DNA of 10,243 nucleotides, taken from the NCBI GenBank assembly GCA_015662815.1, contig DQTK01000029.1, forward strand, positions 1 to 10,243, given 5' to 3'. Made by a program: the position numbers and the translations under genes. Under the pieces are notes generated by a model. It saw only the letters and a program-made list of their open reading frames with translations, was not told where the DNA came from and made no database searches. Within the stretch, counting starts at the first letter, position 1. Each line of letters starts with the position of its first letter. The DNA is from Aquifex aeolicus. GTDB lineage: Bacteria; Aquificota; Aquificia; Aquificales; Aquificaceae. Shown piece after piece: positions 1-6,091 of the stretch.

Positions 1-1140
1 CCAATGTGCCCACTTACCCCTTTTGGCTATGATTCTTTGTCTGGGAGGAATTACAGGGTCTGCAAAGAAGAATTCAGCATCCTCACCAAAATCCGCTATA
101 CATATAGCGGAGAGTCTCGGAGCGTATCTATCTGGGTTATTTCTTATGTCATTTACTATGTTATGAGCTACCGCCAGAGCCATTTGTTCTATCATCATTC
201 CCGTTTTAGGTCCGCCGGTGGGTACAGGAGTTTTTTCAATCGGAGGTATGGCTGTTACTGCTCCTACACCGAATATATTCTTATAAGTTGGGTTTTGGAA
301 ACATCTGTTTACTATAACCATTTTGTCTACAGGATTTGCCACTTTATCCCCCGCAGAAGCTACAACTTCGGGACCTTGGAATCTGGGCATGAACATCGTG
401 AAAGAAGCAGGAACTTCATGGGTATTTCCATTGACGTCTTCGTAAATTACCTTGTCAGGTTCTATAGCTTTTACTGCAACGTTTGCAACCCAATCTATAT
501 TCCTTTCCGCAAACAAGTCTTCCACGAATCTCTTTGAAGGACCTATTCCCCCAACACCAAAGTGTCCTACATAAGGTTCAGAGGTTATAAAGGTTATCGG
601 AACCTTATATCTTATACCTCTCTTTTTTAGTTCGTAATGGAGTATTAAGACGAATTCGTAAGCAGGACCGAAACAGCTTACTCCGGGTATAGCACCTATT
701 ACAACGGGACCAGGATTTTCATAAAGTTTTTGAAGTTTCTTTTGAGTTTCAAGAGCGTGTTCCGCAGTACATATAGATGCGGAATTCTCTTCTTGCCCTT
801 CTGCACCGAAAATAAGCTTAGGACCCGTTGCTATAACAAGGTAGTCATAACCAATTTTTTTTCCTGATTGAGTAGTAACTTCGTTTTTATCAGGGTCTAT
901 TGATTCCGCTCTTTCGTTGATAAATTCAATATTGAGTTTTGGAAGTAATGGAGCTAAGGATACTGATATGTCTTCGAATTTTCTCCATCCCACTGCAAGA
1001 TGAGGGAATGATGGAGCAAATTCGAAATATGGTCTGTCGGAAATAACCGTAATTTTGAGGTCAGGCATTAAATTTCTAAGATTGTAAGCAGTTGCTATAC
1101 CACCGACACCCCCACCAATTACAACAACATGCTTTGACAT
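1..1140 (-). CDS. sqr: Sulfide:quinone oxidoreductase, 3' end cut by window edge
   Basis: Membrane-associated FAD enzyme that oxidises sulfide to sulfur/polysulfide and passes electrons to the quinone pool. 380 codons are visible; the A. aeolicus enzyme is about 430 residues, so only the C-terminal membrane-binding tail should be missing. Seen: N-terminal dinucleotide motif VVVIGGGVGG (5-14), ATGPK at 104-108, and a second FAD-contact stretch FGVGAVTA (290-297). The three redox cysteines C124 (SICTAEHA), C156 (GVSCFG) and C347 (SAICIADFG) fall at the same numbers as in the A. aeolicus protein. The start is ATG at 1140, with GGAGG eight bases upstream. It diverges from the SCO-like remnant at 1249. 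The protein probably sits on the periplasmic face of the membrane, as known for the family. The recalled Aquifex sequence differs only at scattered positions, so assignment is near certain. Confidence 0.97.
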   Translation of the reverse strand, partial: MSKHVVVIGGGVGGIATAYNLRNLMPDLKITVISDRPYFEFAPSFPHLAVGWRKFEDISVSLAPLLPKLNIEFINERAESIDPDKNEVTTQSGKKIGYDYLVIATGPKLIFGAEGQEENSASICTAEHALETQKKLQKLYENPGPVVIGAIPGVSCFGPAYEFVLILHYELKKRGIRYKVPITFITSEPYVGHFGVGGIGPSKRFVEDLFAERNIDWVANVAVKAIEPDKVIYEDVNGNTHEVPASFTMFMPRFQGPEVVASAGDKVANPVDKMVIVNRCFQNPTYKNIFGVGAVTAIPPIEKTPVPTGGPKTGMMIEQMALAVAHNIVNDIRNNPDRYAPRLSAICIADFGEDAEFFFADPVIPPRQRIIAKRGKWAHW

Positions 1141-1148
1141 GATTTAAA

Positions 1149-1153
1149 CCTCC
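1149..1153 (-). promoter_or_regulatory. Shine-Dalgarno site of sqr
   Basis: Minus strand reads GGAGG, eight bases ahead of the ATG at 1140. It fixes the sqr start. Confidence 0.75.
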
Positions 1154-1181
1154 ATTTGTTAATACTAACTCCACAACTCCT

Positions 1182-1187
1182 ATTATA
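1182..1187 (-). promoter_or_regulatory. Probable -10 box for sqr
   Basis: Perfect TATAAT on the minus strand, about 40 bases before the sqr start codon. No good -35 lies at 16-18 bp (best about three matches of six), so the promoter either relies on the -10 or uses another factor. It is the only promoter-like element between sqr and the SCO remnant. Confidence 0.4.
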
Positions 1188-1248
1188 GAAAGCACGCTTA
1201 TATTCTTATATAAGTTTTTTTAATATCCCGGATAAGGATTTCTGGGTA

Positions 1249-1662
1249 TTGACATTAACCTTCGACCCTAAGGATTCCTTAGAGAATATTAAAAAGTTTC
1301 AAAGGGAATATAAGATCGACGGGAAAGGTTGGAAAGTGATTATGACCAAGGCAAAGGAAGACCTTTTTAAGCTACTTGATGCTATAGATTTTAGATTTAT
1401 GACCGCGGGTAATGATTATATCCATCCGAATCTTATAGTTATTCTTTCTCCAAATTTACAGATAAAAAGTTATTTACATGGAGTGAATTACGATTATCTA
1501 GAACTTCTAAATGCTTTGAAAATAGCAAAAGGAGAAATAGCTCTACCAGAAGGATTTAGGTCTTATCTGTTTATAATAGGAATGGTAGGAGTTGTTGCAA
1601 CGACTGTTTACCTTATGTATATCCTTAATAGAATATTTCAAAGGAGAAAGAAACCTGCATAA
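1249..1662 (+). pseudogene. SCO1/SenC-type copper chaperone, C-terminal half only (probable remnant)
   Basis: 137 codons from a TTG. The sequence matches the second half of SCO/SenC thioredoxin-fold proteins, which help assemble the CuA centre of cytochrome oxidase: a TLTFDPKDSLENIKKFQ stretch (the usual S.DP..D....L..F segment), a W.V strand, then DYIHPNLIVILSPN with the family's metal-binding His, a GVNYD turn, and a C-terminal membrane helix (about residues 106-127) followed by RRKK. The N-terminal half with the CxxxC copper site is absent. The same frame stays family-like upstream of the TTG (NIPDKDFWV, from about 1222) and then runs into the sqr promoter, which suggests a broken 5' end. 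The only possible ribosome site is a weak AAGGA ten bases upstream. The last 25 bases overlap the convergent uppP. The frame is undamaged, so recent truncation or retained small-protein expression are both possible. Confidence 0.6.
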
Positions 1663-2408
1663 ACTATTCCGATGATTATTCTGTAAACACCGAATATCCA
1701 AAGACCGTGTTTTTTAACGTAAGAGAGGAAAAGTTTAACCACTATTAAAGCTATAATAAAAGAAGATATAAAACCTATTCCCAATATACTCCAATCGCTA
1801 CTCGTGAACTGTCCACCTGTTTTTACCAAATCATACCCTGTAGCAGCAACCATAGTAGGAACTGCCAACAAGAATGAAAATTCTGCAGCTTTTTCCCTGC
1901 TGAGTCCCATGAGCATTCCGCCAACTATTGTAGAGCCTGAACGAGATACCCCAGGAATGACAGCAATACTTTGAAAAACTCCCACAATGAAAGCTCTCTT
2001 TAAGGAAAGTTCTTTTATGTCCCCGATAGAACAAAACCTTCCGCAGTATATATCCGCAAATATTAGGACAATTCCACCGAGAATCAAAGATACCACTACA
2101 ACCAAGTCATTACCTATTAGAAAACCCTTGATAATTTTATAAAGAGTAAAACCTACTATGCCTGTTGGAATGAAAGCTACTACAATCCTTTTCCACGTTT
2201 CAAAATCTTTTATAAGTCGTTCAAAGTACAAAAACACTATAGCTAAGATCGAACCGAGTTGTATGGAGATGTGGAAACTCTTAACAAAGTCTGTATGAGG
2301 GATATTTAAAATATGGGCAGCAAGGATAAGATGGCCTGTAGAAGATACAGGAAGAAACTCTGTTAATCCTTCAATTATTCCTAAAAGGATTGCCTTCCAT
2401 TCGTTCAT
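1638..2408 (-). CDS. uppP: Undecaprenyl-diphosphatase (UppP/BacA family)
   Basis: Integral membrane enzyme that removes a phosphate from undecaprenyl diphosphate, recycling the lipid carrier for peptidoglycan and surface polysaccharide synthesis; overexpression of the family gives bacitracin resistance. The 256 residues are near the usual 255-275. Seen: the first signature IEGLTEFLPVSSTGH (12-26), with the conserved Glu13, Glu17, Ser22 and His26, and the second signature PGVSRSGST (152-160), with the catalytic Arg156. Hydrophobic segments spread over the whole chain fit the multi-pass fold. Start ATG at 2408 overlaps the hisA stop as ATGA, with GAGGAG just upstream, so it should be translationally coupled as the last gene of the pyrK-hisA-uppP operon. 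Its 3' end overlaps the SCO remnant on the other strand by 25 bp. Confidence 0.95.
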   Translation of the reverse strand: MNEWKAILLGIIEGLTEFLPVSSTGHLILAAHILNIPHTDFVKSFHISIQLGSILAIVFLYFERLIKDFETWKRIVVAFIPTGIVGFTLYKIIKGFLIGNDLVVVVSLILGGIVLIFADIYCGRFCSIGDIKELSLKRAFIVGVFQSIAVIPGVSRSGSTIVGGMLMGLSREKAAEFSFLLAVPTMVAATGYDLVKTGGQFTSSDWSILGIGFISSFIIALIVVKLFLSYVKKHGLWIFGVYRIIIGIVYAGFFLL

Positions 2409-3112
2409 AGCTCCTCTAAACTAATTTTTCCTTCATAGATTGCTTTTCCTACAACAACCCCTTCGACGATATCGTATAGCTTTTTAATATCCTCTACGGA
2501 AGATACTCCTCCTGAAGCTAAGACTGGTTTCTTTATAAATTGCTGTATAAGCTTATAGGGTGTTATATCTACACCTTCGAGACTACCGTCCCTTTCTATT
2601 ACAGTATACAGGTAGCCCCAAATGGGAAACCCTTCATACCTCTTTGCGAATTCTTCTGGAGTTAGGGCTGTTGTTTCTTTCCAACCACCTACAGCAACTT
2701 TTCCACCTTTTGTATCTATAGCAAGGATTACTTTATTCGGAAAATCAAAAAGAATCTTCTCAAAATCTTTTGGATTTCTATAGGCTAACGTTCCCACAAC
2801 TATATAATTGATACCCTTGTCTAATAGAATTTTAGCAGTTTCGTAATCCCTTATACCTCCACCCACTTGAATTTCTCCCGAAAAATTTTCCCGGATTTTT
2901 AAGATAGTGGAAAGGTTTTTAGGTTTACCACCTTCTGCACCTTCCAAATCTACTACATGTAATCTTTTAAATCCCAAGTCGGAAAATTTCTTGGCCAGTT
3001 CTTCCGGTTTTTCCGAATAGATTTTAATTTTAGAAAAATCACCTTTATAAAGCCTTACGGCTTTTCCCTCAATTATATCAATAGCCGGAATAACAAATTT
3101 TCTTAGGGTCAA
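2405..3112 (-). CDS. hisA: HisA, ProFAR isomerase of histidine biosynthesis
   Basis: Cytoplasmic (beta/alpha)8-barrel enzyme that isomerises N'-[(5'-phosphoribosyl)formimino]-5-aminoimidazole-4-carboxamide ribonucleotide to the ribulose form, the fourth step of histidine synthesis. 235 residues from the chosen TTG, a normal family length. Seen: IPAIDIIEGKAVRLYKGD (8-25) with catalytic Asp12; HVVDLEGA (52-59); phosphate-binding GGGIRD (84-89); AIDTKGGKVAVGGW (131-144) with catalytic Asp133; and a second phosphate site SGGVSS near the C-terminus. The frame stays open upstream to an ATG at 3154, but that extension lies inside pyrK and is not HisA-like. The TTG at 3112 has GGAGGAGG seven bases upstream and overlaps the pyrK stop as TTGA. 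It is followed by uppP with an ATGA overlap. No other his gene is nearby, as is usual where his genes are scattered. Confidence 0.95.
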   Translation of the reverse strand: MTLRKFVIPAIDIIEGKAVRLYKGDFSKIKIYSEKPEELAKKFSDLGFKRLHVVDLEGAEGGKPKNLSTILKIRENFSGEIQVGGGIRDYETAKILLDKGINYIVVGTLAYRNPKDFEKILFDFPNKVILAIDTKGGKVAVGGWKETTALTPEEFAKRYEGFPIWGYLYTVIERDGSLEGVDITPYKLIQQFIKKPVLASGGVSSVEDIKKLYDIVEGVVVGKAIYEGKISLEEL

Positions 3113-3867
3113 ATAACTACCTCCTCCATCGGCATAACAGGTCCTTCCATACAAACTCTCTTAAACTCCCCTCCCGCAGTTTTTACAACACATCCCAGAC
3201 AAACTCCCCATCCACAAGCCATTCTCTCTTCTAAAGAAAAGTAAACCTTATGCCCAGTTTTCATTCTTTTGATGGTCTTAAGCATTGGTTTTGGACCGCA
3301 AGCATGCACTACCCAGTCAGTACCGAACTCCTCAAGTATATCGGTAACATACCCTTTTCTTCCAACGCTTCCATCGTCTGTAAACAACTCGTAAGGGAAT
3401 GTTTCCTTTTCGAGCCATTCAACCATACCGAGATATTCTTTATTTCTTGCACCGTAGGCTATAAAAACTTCCTTTCCCATATTACGTAGTTTTTTTGCCA
3501 AAAGTGTAAGACCTGCCAATCCTATACCGCCTCCCAAAAGCAGGTGTTTTTTTCCCTCATAACTAAAAAGTTTCCTACCCAAGGGAAGTAATACCTTGAG
3601 CTTTTCACCTACCTTTCTTTTAGTAAGGAGATTCGTTCCCCTACCAAATACTTCGTAGTAAAAAATCAATTTATTTTCTTCTACATCCGCTACAGCAAAG
3701 GCTCTTCTACCTAAAGGGTCATAACTTTCGGAAGGTTTTATCATTGCAAAGTGTCCCGGTTCTATCTTTCTTATGATATCGTCAGGAACTCTAAGCACAA
3801 GTTTATACAACCTGCCTGAGATATACCTGTTTTCCAGTATCTCAGAGTAGATATCCCAAACCGTCAT
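3109..3867 (-). CDS. pyrK: PyrK-like dihydroorotate dehydrogenase electron transfer subunit
   Basis: Flavin/[2Fe-2S] subunit that passes electrons from class 1B dihydroorotate dehydrogenase (PyrD) to NAD+ in pyrimidine synthesis. 252 residues from ATG 3867, a normal length. Domain order: ferredoxin-reductase-like FAD barrel (about 1-95, with RRAFAVAD as the flavin-contact strand), NAD domain starting at LLLGGGIGLAG, then a C-terminal iron-sulfur loop with C218, C223, C226 and C239 (C-x4-C-x2-C-x12-C), the PyrK arrangement. A TTG at 3897 would add ten residues, but it lies upstream of a good -10 box, so ATG 3867 is preferred despite a poor ribosome site. First gene of the pyrK-hisA-uppP operon; pyrD is not in the window. 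Related subunits (NfnA, sulfhydrogenase gamma) share this architecture, so the exact partner is inferred. Confidence 0.85.
   Translation of the reverse strand: MTVWDIYSEILENRYISGRLYKLVLRVPDDIIRKIEPGHFAMIKPSESYDPLGRRAFAVADVEENKLIFYYEVFGRGTNLLTKRKVGEKLKVLLPLGRKLFSYEGKKHLLLGGGIGLAGLTLLAKKLRNMGKEVFIAYGARNKEYLGMVEWLEKETFPYELFTDDGSVGRKGYVTDILEEFGTDWVVHACGPKPMLKTIKRMKTGHKVYFSLEERMACGWGVCLGCVVKTAGGEFKRVCMEGPVMPMEEVVI
3113..3127 (-). promoter_or_regulatory. Ribosome binding site that decides the TTG start of hisA
   Basis: Minus strand reads GGAGGAGG at 3127-3120, followed by seven bases and TTG at 3112. The TTG shares its last two bases with the TGA stop of pyrK (TTGA), a stop-start arrangement that favours re-initiation. 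This is stronger evidence for the start than the upstream ATG at 3154. Confidence 0.75.
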
Positions 3868-3882
3868 TTTCCAGAATTTTAC

Positions 3883-3911
3883 ATTATAATTTGACAAATT
3901 AATACTATTAA
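3883..3911 (-). promoter_or_regulatory. Predicted sigma70-type promoter of pyrK-hisA-uppP
   Basis: Minus strand: TTAATA (3911-3906, four of six matches to TTGACA), 17 bp spacer, then a perfect TATAAT (3888-3883). Transcription would begin near 3876, only about nine bases before the ATG at 3867, giving a very short leader. This argues against the TTG start at 3897. Confidence 0.45.
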
Positions 3912-3920
3912 TCCTTTAAG
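3891..3920 (+). promoter_or_regulatory. Predicted promoter of the envelope operon
   Basis: Plus strand: perfect TTGACA at 3891-3896, 18 bp spacer, then TTTAAG at 3915-3920 (four of six matches to TATAAT). It is followed by AAAGGAGGGG (3930-3939) and the first ATG at 3943. The element overlaps the opposite-strand pyrK promoter almost completely. Confidence 0.4.
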
Positions 3921-3942
3921 GACAAAAATAAAGGAGGGGAAT

Positions 3943-4542
3943 ATGAAAAAAATTTACTTAACCATATTAAGCACTACAATTTTGTTAACCAGTTGTGCTG
4001 GAAAAGGGGATAGTGCTAAAAAAGAGATTGTAGTATCCCCACAGAGCTCATATGCAAAATGCTTAGCCAATGCTCCGGCATGGGTTCTTAATGAAAATGT
4101 CGAAGGAGCGCCCCTTTCAGCTGTTGGTTCGGCAAAAATAGGAAAAGCCGGCTTTCAATTTGCCATCGAAGAAGCGGAAACTGTTGCAAGGGATAAACTT
4201 GCCAGGATGATAGTTGTAAAAGTTAAAAATATGACAAAAAGGTTTGTGCAATCAGTTGGTACAGGAGATACGGAAACCGTGGATAGAATAGTCACAAATG
4301 TTTCTAAACAGGTTTCGTATGCAACTTTAAGTGGAGCTAGAACTGTTAGAAAATGGATTTCTCCCTGTAATGAGATTTATGTATTAGTTGCTGTAGACCC
4401 GGATTTTATAAAACAACGGGTTAAACAAGTTATGTTATCTTCCTTTAAAAATGAACAAGCTTTATGGCAAATGTTCCAAGCTAAAAAGGCCCAGGAAGAA
4501 CTAGATAAGGAAATTGAAAAGGAATTCAAGGGTGGGCAGTAA
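3943..4542 (+). CDS. LPP20-like lipoprotein, first gene of the envelope operon
   Basis: 199 residues with a lipoprotein signal: Lys-Lys start, hydrophobic stretch and lipobox LTSC, acylated Cys18. The mature part resembles the LPP20 family (Helicobacter Lpp20, Vibrio FlgP type): PAWVL (45-49), a small strand SAVGSAKIG (59-67), a helix with A..A.TVARDKLARMI (about 74-90), a Val-rich strand, an Ser-rich helix, then W138 and a final strand EIYVLVAVD (144-152). C40 before the PAW motif and C142 before the last strand could form a disulfide. A charged helix follows (about 160-199). The role is inferred: an outer-membrane lipoprotein, probably a ring or scaffold component. The start has an excellent AAAGGAGGGG site. 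Its stop overlaps the next ATG (TAATG). The family is a confident match; the function is not established. Confidence 0.82.
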   Translation: MKKIYLTILSTTILLTSCAGKGDSAKKEIVVSPQSSYAKCLANAPAWVLNENVEGAPLSAVGSAKIGKAGFQFAIEEAETVARDKLARMIVVKVKNMTKRFVQSVGTGDTETVDRIVTNVSKQVSYATLSGARTVRKWISPCNEIYVLVAVDPDFIKQRVKQVMLSSFKNEQALWQMFQAKKAQEELDKEIEKEFKGGQ

Positions 4543-4922
4543 TGTCTATAATTTTTCTTTTCCTTGCCTTTATGTTGTTCTCCTGTTCTTCAAAGATGGA
4601 TAAATGTCCGCCGGAGTGGTATGTAAATTATAAGGTAAACAACAAAAGGTTATGCGGAGTAGGATACGCAGGTATACATATAAAAGGTAAATCTGCTCAG
4701 GAAGCTCTCGCCATAGCAAGAGCCATAGAGAAGATAGCTATTCAAAAGAACGTAAGAATAGATTCCGAAACTTTAGTTGAACAAATTTGGACCCAAAACT
4801 CTGCCCAATCATTAGGAAGGAAAGGAATAAAACTTGAAATTAAGGACATTGGGGTTTCAGGAGTAATAAAAGAAGCTAAGTGGTGTGGAAGTAGCTTTTA
4901 CGTTTTAATTTGCGAGGAATAA
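4542..4922 (+). CDS. Small LPP20-like lipoprotein
   Basis: 126 residues; signal sequence with lipobox LFSC, acylated Cys15. The mature part is little more than an LPP20-type domain: PPEWYV (23-28), a GVGYAG turn (39-44), an Ala-rich helix EALAIARAIEKIAI, and a last strand SFYVLICEE. It keeps the same two landmark cysteines as the preceding gene: C22 just before the P.W motif and C115 just before the YVL strand. C38 and C124 are extra. It starts on ATG 4542 within the stop of the previous gene (TAATG) and has only a poor ribosome site, so coupled translation is likely. One base separates it from the transglycosylase gene. It is probably a diverged tandem duplicate of the upstream gene, possibly forming hetero-oligomers with it. 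No specific function is known. Confidence 0.75.
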   Translation: MSIIFLFLAFMLFSCSSKMDKCPPEWYVNYKVNNKRLCGVGYAGIHIKGKSAQEALAIARAIEKIAIQKNVRIDSETLVEQIWTQNSAQSLGRKGIKLEIKDIGVSGVIKEAKWCGSSFYVLICEE

Positions 4923-4923
4923 A

Positions 4924-6075
4924 ATGGGGAGCATTCTCCTGCTCTTTTTTGTAAGTTTCTGTTTCGGTATAACTGATTTTGAAGATTTTGAAAGAGAGTT
5001 TTTGAAGGAATATCAAAATTATAAGGAAAGCGTATTACTCGAATTTGAAGAATACAAAAAAATTGTTAGAGAAGAGTTCGAAAAATATAAAAGAGATATA
5101 GTAAAGTCTTGGGGGGAGTATGAAGCTACCGATAAAAAAACTTGGGTTGAATACTCCGGGGATTATAAATTAAAGAAAGTTTTCAACTTTGAAACCGGAG
5201 AACTTAGAATAGAGTCTTTAACTCCCTTATCAGAGAAAGAATTTGAAGAACATATAAGGAGTTTTATAGAAGAGGATAAAAATACAGCCTTTATGAAACA
5301 AAAACCTCTGAAAAATATAGAAAATAGACTTAAAAACTTTAAAAATGTGAAGAAAGGAAAAATACCTAAGGAAAAAATTTTGGCTCCGGTCATAATGGGA
5401 AAGAAGCAATATTCCGAGGAAGAACTTAAAAAAGCTATAAACGATTTATTAAGAAAAGGTGAATTTTATAAAAGAAAGTTAAGGAATGGCAAAACATCGT
5501 ACGGATTTAAAGTTAAAATTTCTAAAAAACTCTATATAATGGCTAAAAAATACGAACCATATGTTGAAAGAGAGGCAAAAAAAAGAAACCTCAGAGAATC
5601 TTTAATATTTGCAATTATACACACCGAAAGTTCCTTTAATCCTTTTGCAACTTCACCGGTACCTGCATATGGGCTTATGCAGATAGTACCTACAACTGGA
5701 GGAATAGATGCTACTAAAATCATTTTTGGAAAACCTGTTATTTTATCCCCTTCTTACTTGTATAACGCGGAAAACAATATAACTGTAGGTAGCGCATACC
5801 TTTACCTACTCTATTATGTATACTTTAAGGATGTAAAAGATCCTCTAAGCAGGCTTTACTGTTCTATCGCAGCTTACAACACGGGCCCCGGAAACGTTGC
5901 TCGTGCATTTACAGGTACAAGGAATTTGAGGAAAGCTATAAGAATTATCAATACAATGACCCATGATGAAGTTTATAGGACACTTTCAAGGAATCTACCT
6001 TACTATGAAACTAAATTATATCTTAAAAAAGTAATAGCGAGAATAGGTTTATACAAAACATTCGAATACAAATAA
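4924..6075 (+). CDS. mltC: MltC-type lytic murein transglycosylase with hendecad coiled coil
   Basis: Cleaves the MurNAc-GlcNAc bond of peptidoglycan, forming 1,6-anhydroMurNAc ends. 383 residues (E. coli MltC 359). Order: signal sequence (1-15); a coiled coil (19-66) with exact 11-residue spacing of aromatics; the MltC N-domain (DUF3393-like, about 67-105, with WVEYSGDYKLKKVFNF and then E..RIESL); a basic linker; and the SLT catalytic domain (about 205-383). SLT motifs: catalytic Glu235 in HTESSFNPFA, AYGLMQIVP (248-256), NITVGSAYL (285-293), AAYNTGPGNV (316-325), plus the MltC-like tail with DEVYRTL. Unlike E. coli MltC there is no good lipobox: the only Cys (C13) sits in VSFCFG, so it may be secreted or use a non-canonical site. 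GAGGA lies six bases before the ATG, in the end of the previous gene. Probably makes wall openings for the complex encoded around it (inference). Confidence 0.92.
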   Translation: MGSILLLFFVSFCFGITDFEDFEREFLKEYQNYKESVLLEFEEYKKIVREEFEKYKRDIVKSWGEYEATDKKTWVEYSGDYKLKKVFNFETGELRIESLTPLSEKEFEEHIRSFIEEDKNTAFMKQKPLKNIENRLKNFKNVKKGKIPKEKILAPVIMGKKQYSEEELKKAINDLLRKGEFYKRKLRNGKTSYGFKVKISKKLYIMAKKYEPYVEREAKKRNLRESLIFAIIHTESSFNPFATSPVPAYGLMQIVPTTGGIDATKIIFGKPVILSPSYLYNAENNITVGSAYLYLLYYVYFKDVKDPLSRLYCSIAAYNTGPGNVARAFTGTRNLRKAIRIINTMTHDEVYRTLSRNLPYYETKLYLKKVIARIGLYKTFEYK

Positions 6076-6085
6076 AGGGGGTGAT
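6074..6085 (+). promoter_or_regulatory. Extended Shine-Dalgarno of the csgG-like gene
   Basis: AAAGGGGGTGAT differs by one base from AAAGGAGGTGAT, the long complement of the 16S rRNA tail. It could serve either GTG 6086 or ATG 6092. It suggests this protein is made in more copies than its neighbours, as expected of a ring subunit (inference). Confidence 0.55.
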
Positions 6086-6091
6086 GTGAAA

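Noticed and set aside
4..537. Open frame of 177 codons on the plus strand
   Set aside because: Antisense to sqr, whose minus-strand reading matches a known enzyme throughout; the composition (many Ser, Tyr, Arg) is typical of a shadow frame.
1249..1254. TTGACA as a -35 promoter box
   Set aside because: No -10-like hexamer at 16-18 bp downstream, and the bases are coding within the SCO-like frame.
3113..3154. HisA starting from the ATG at 3154
   Set aside because: The 14 extra residues overlap the iron-sulfur end of pyrK, are not HisA-like, and a better ribosome site serves TTG 3112.
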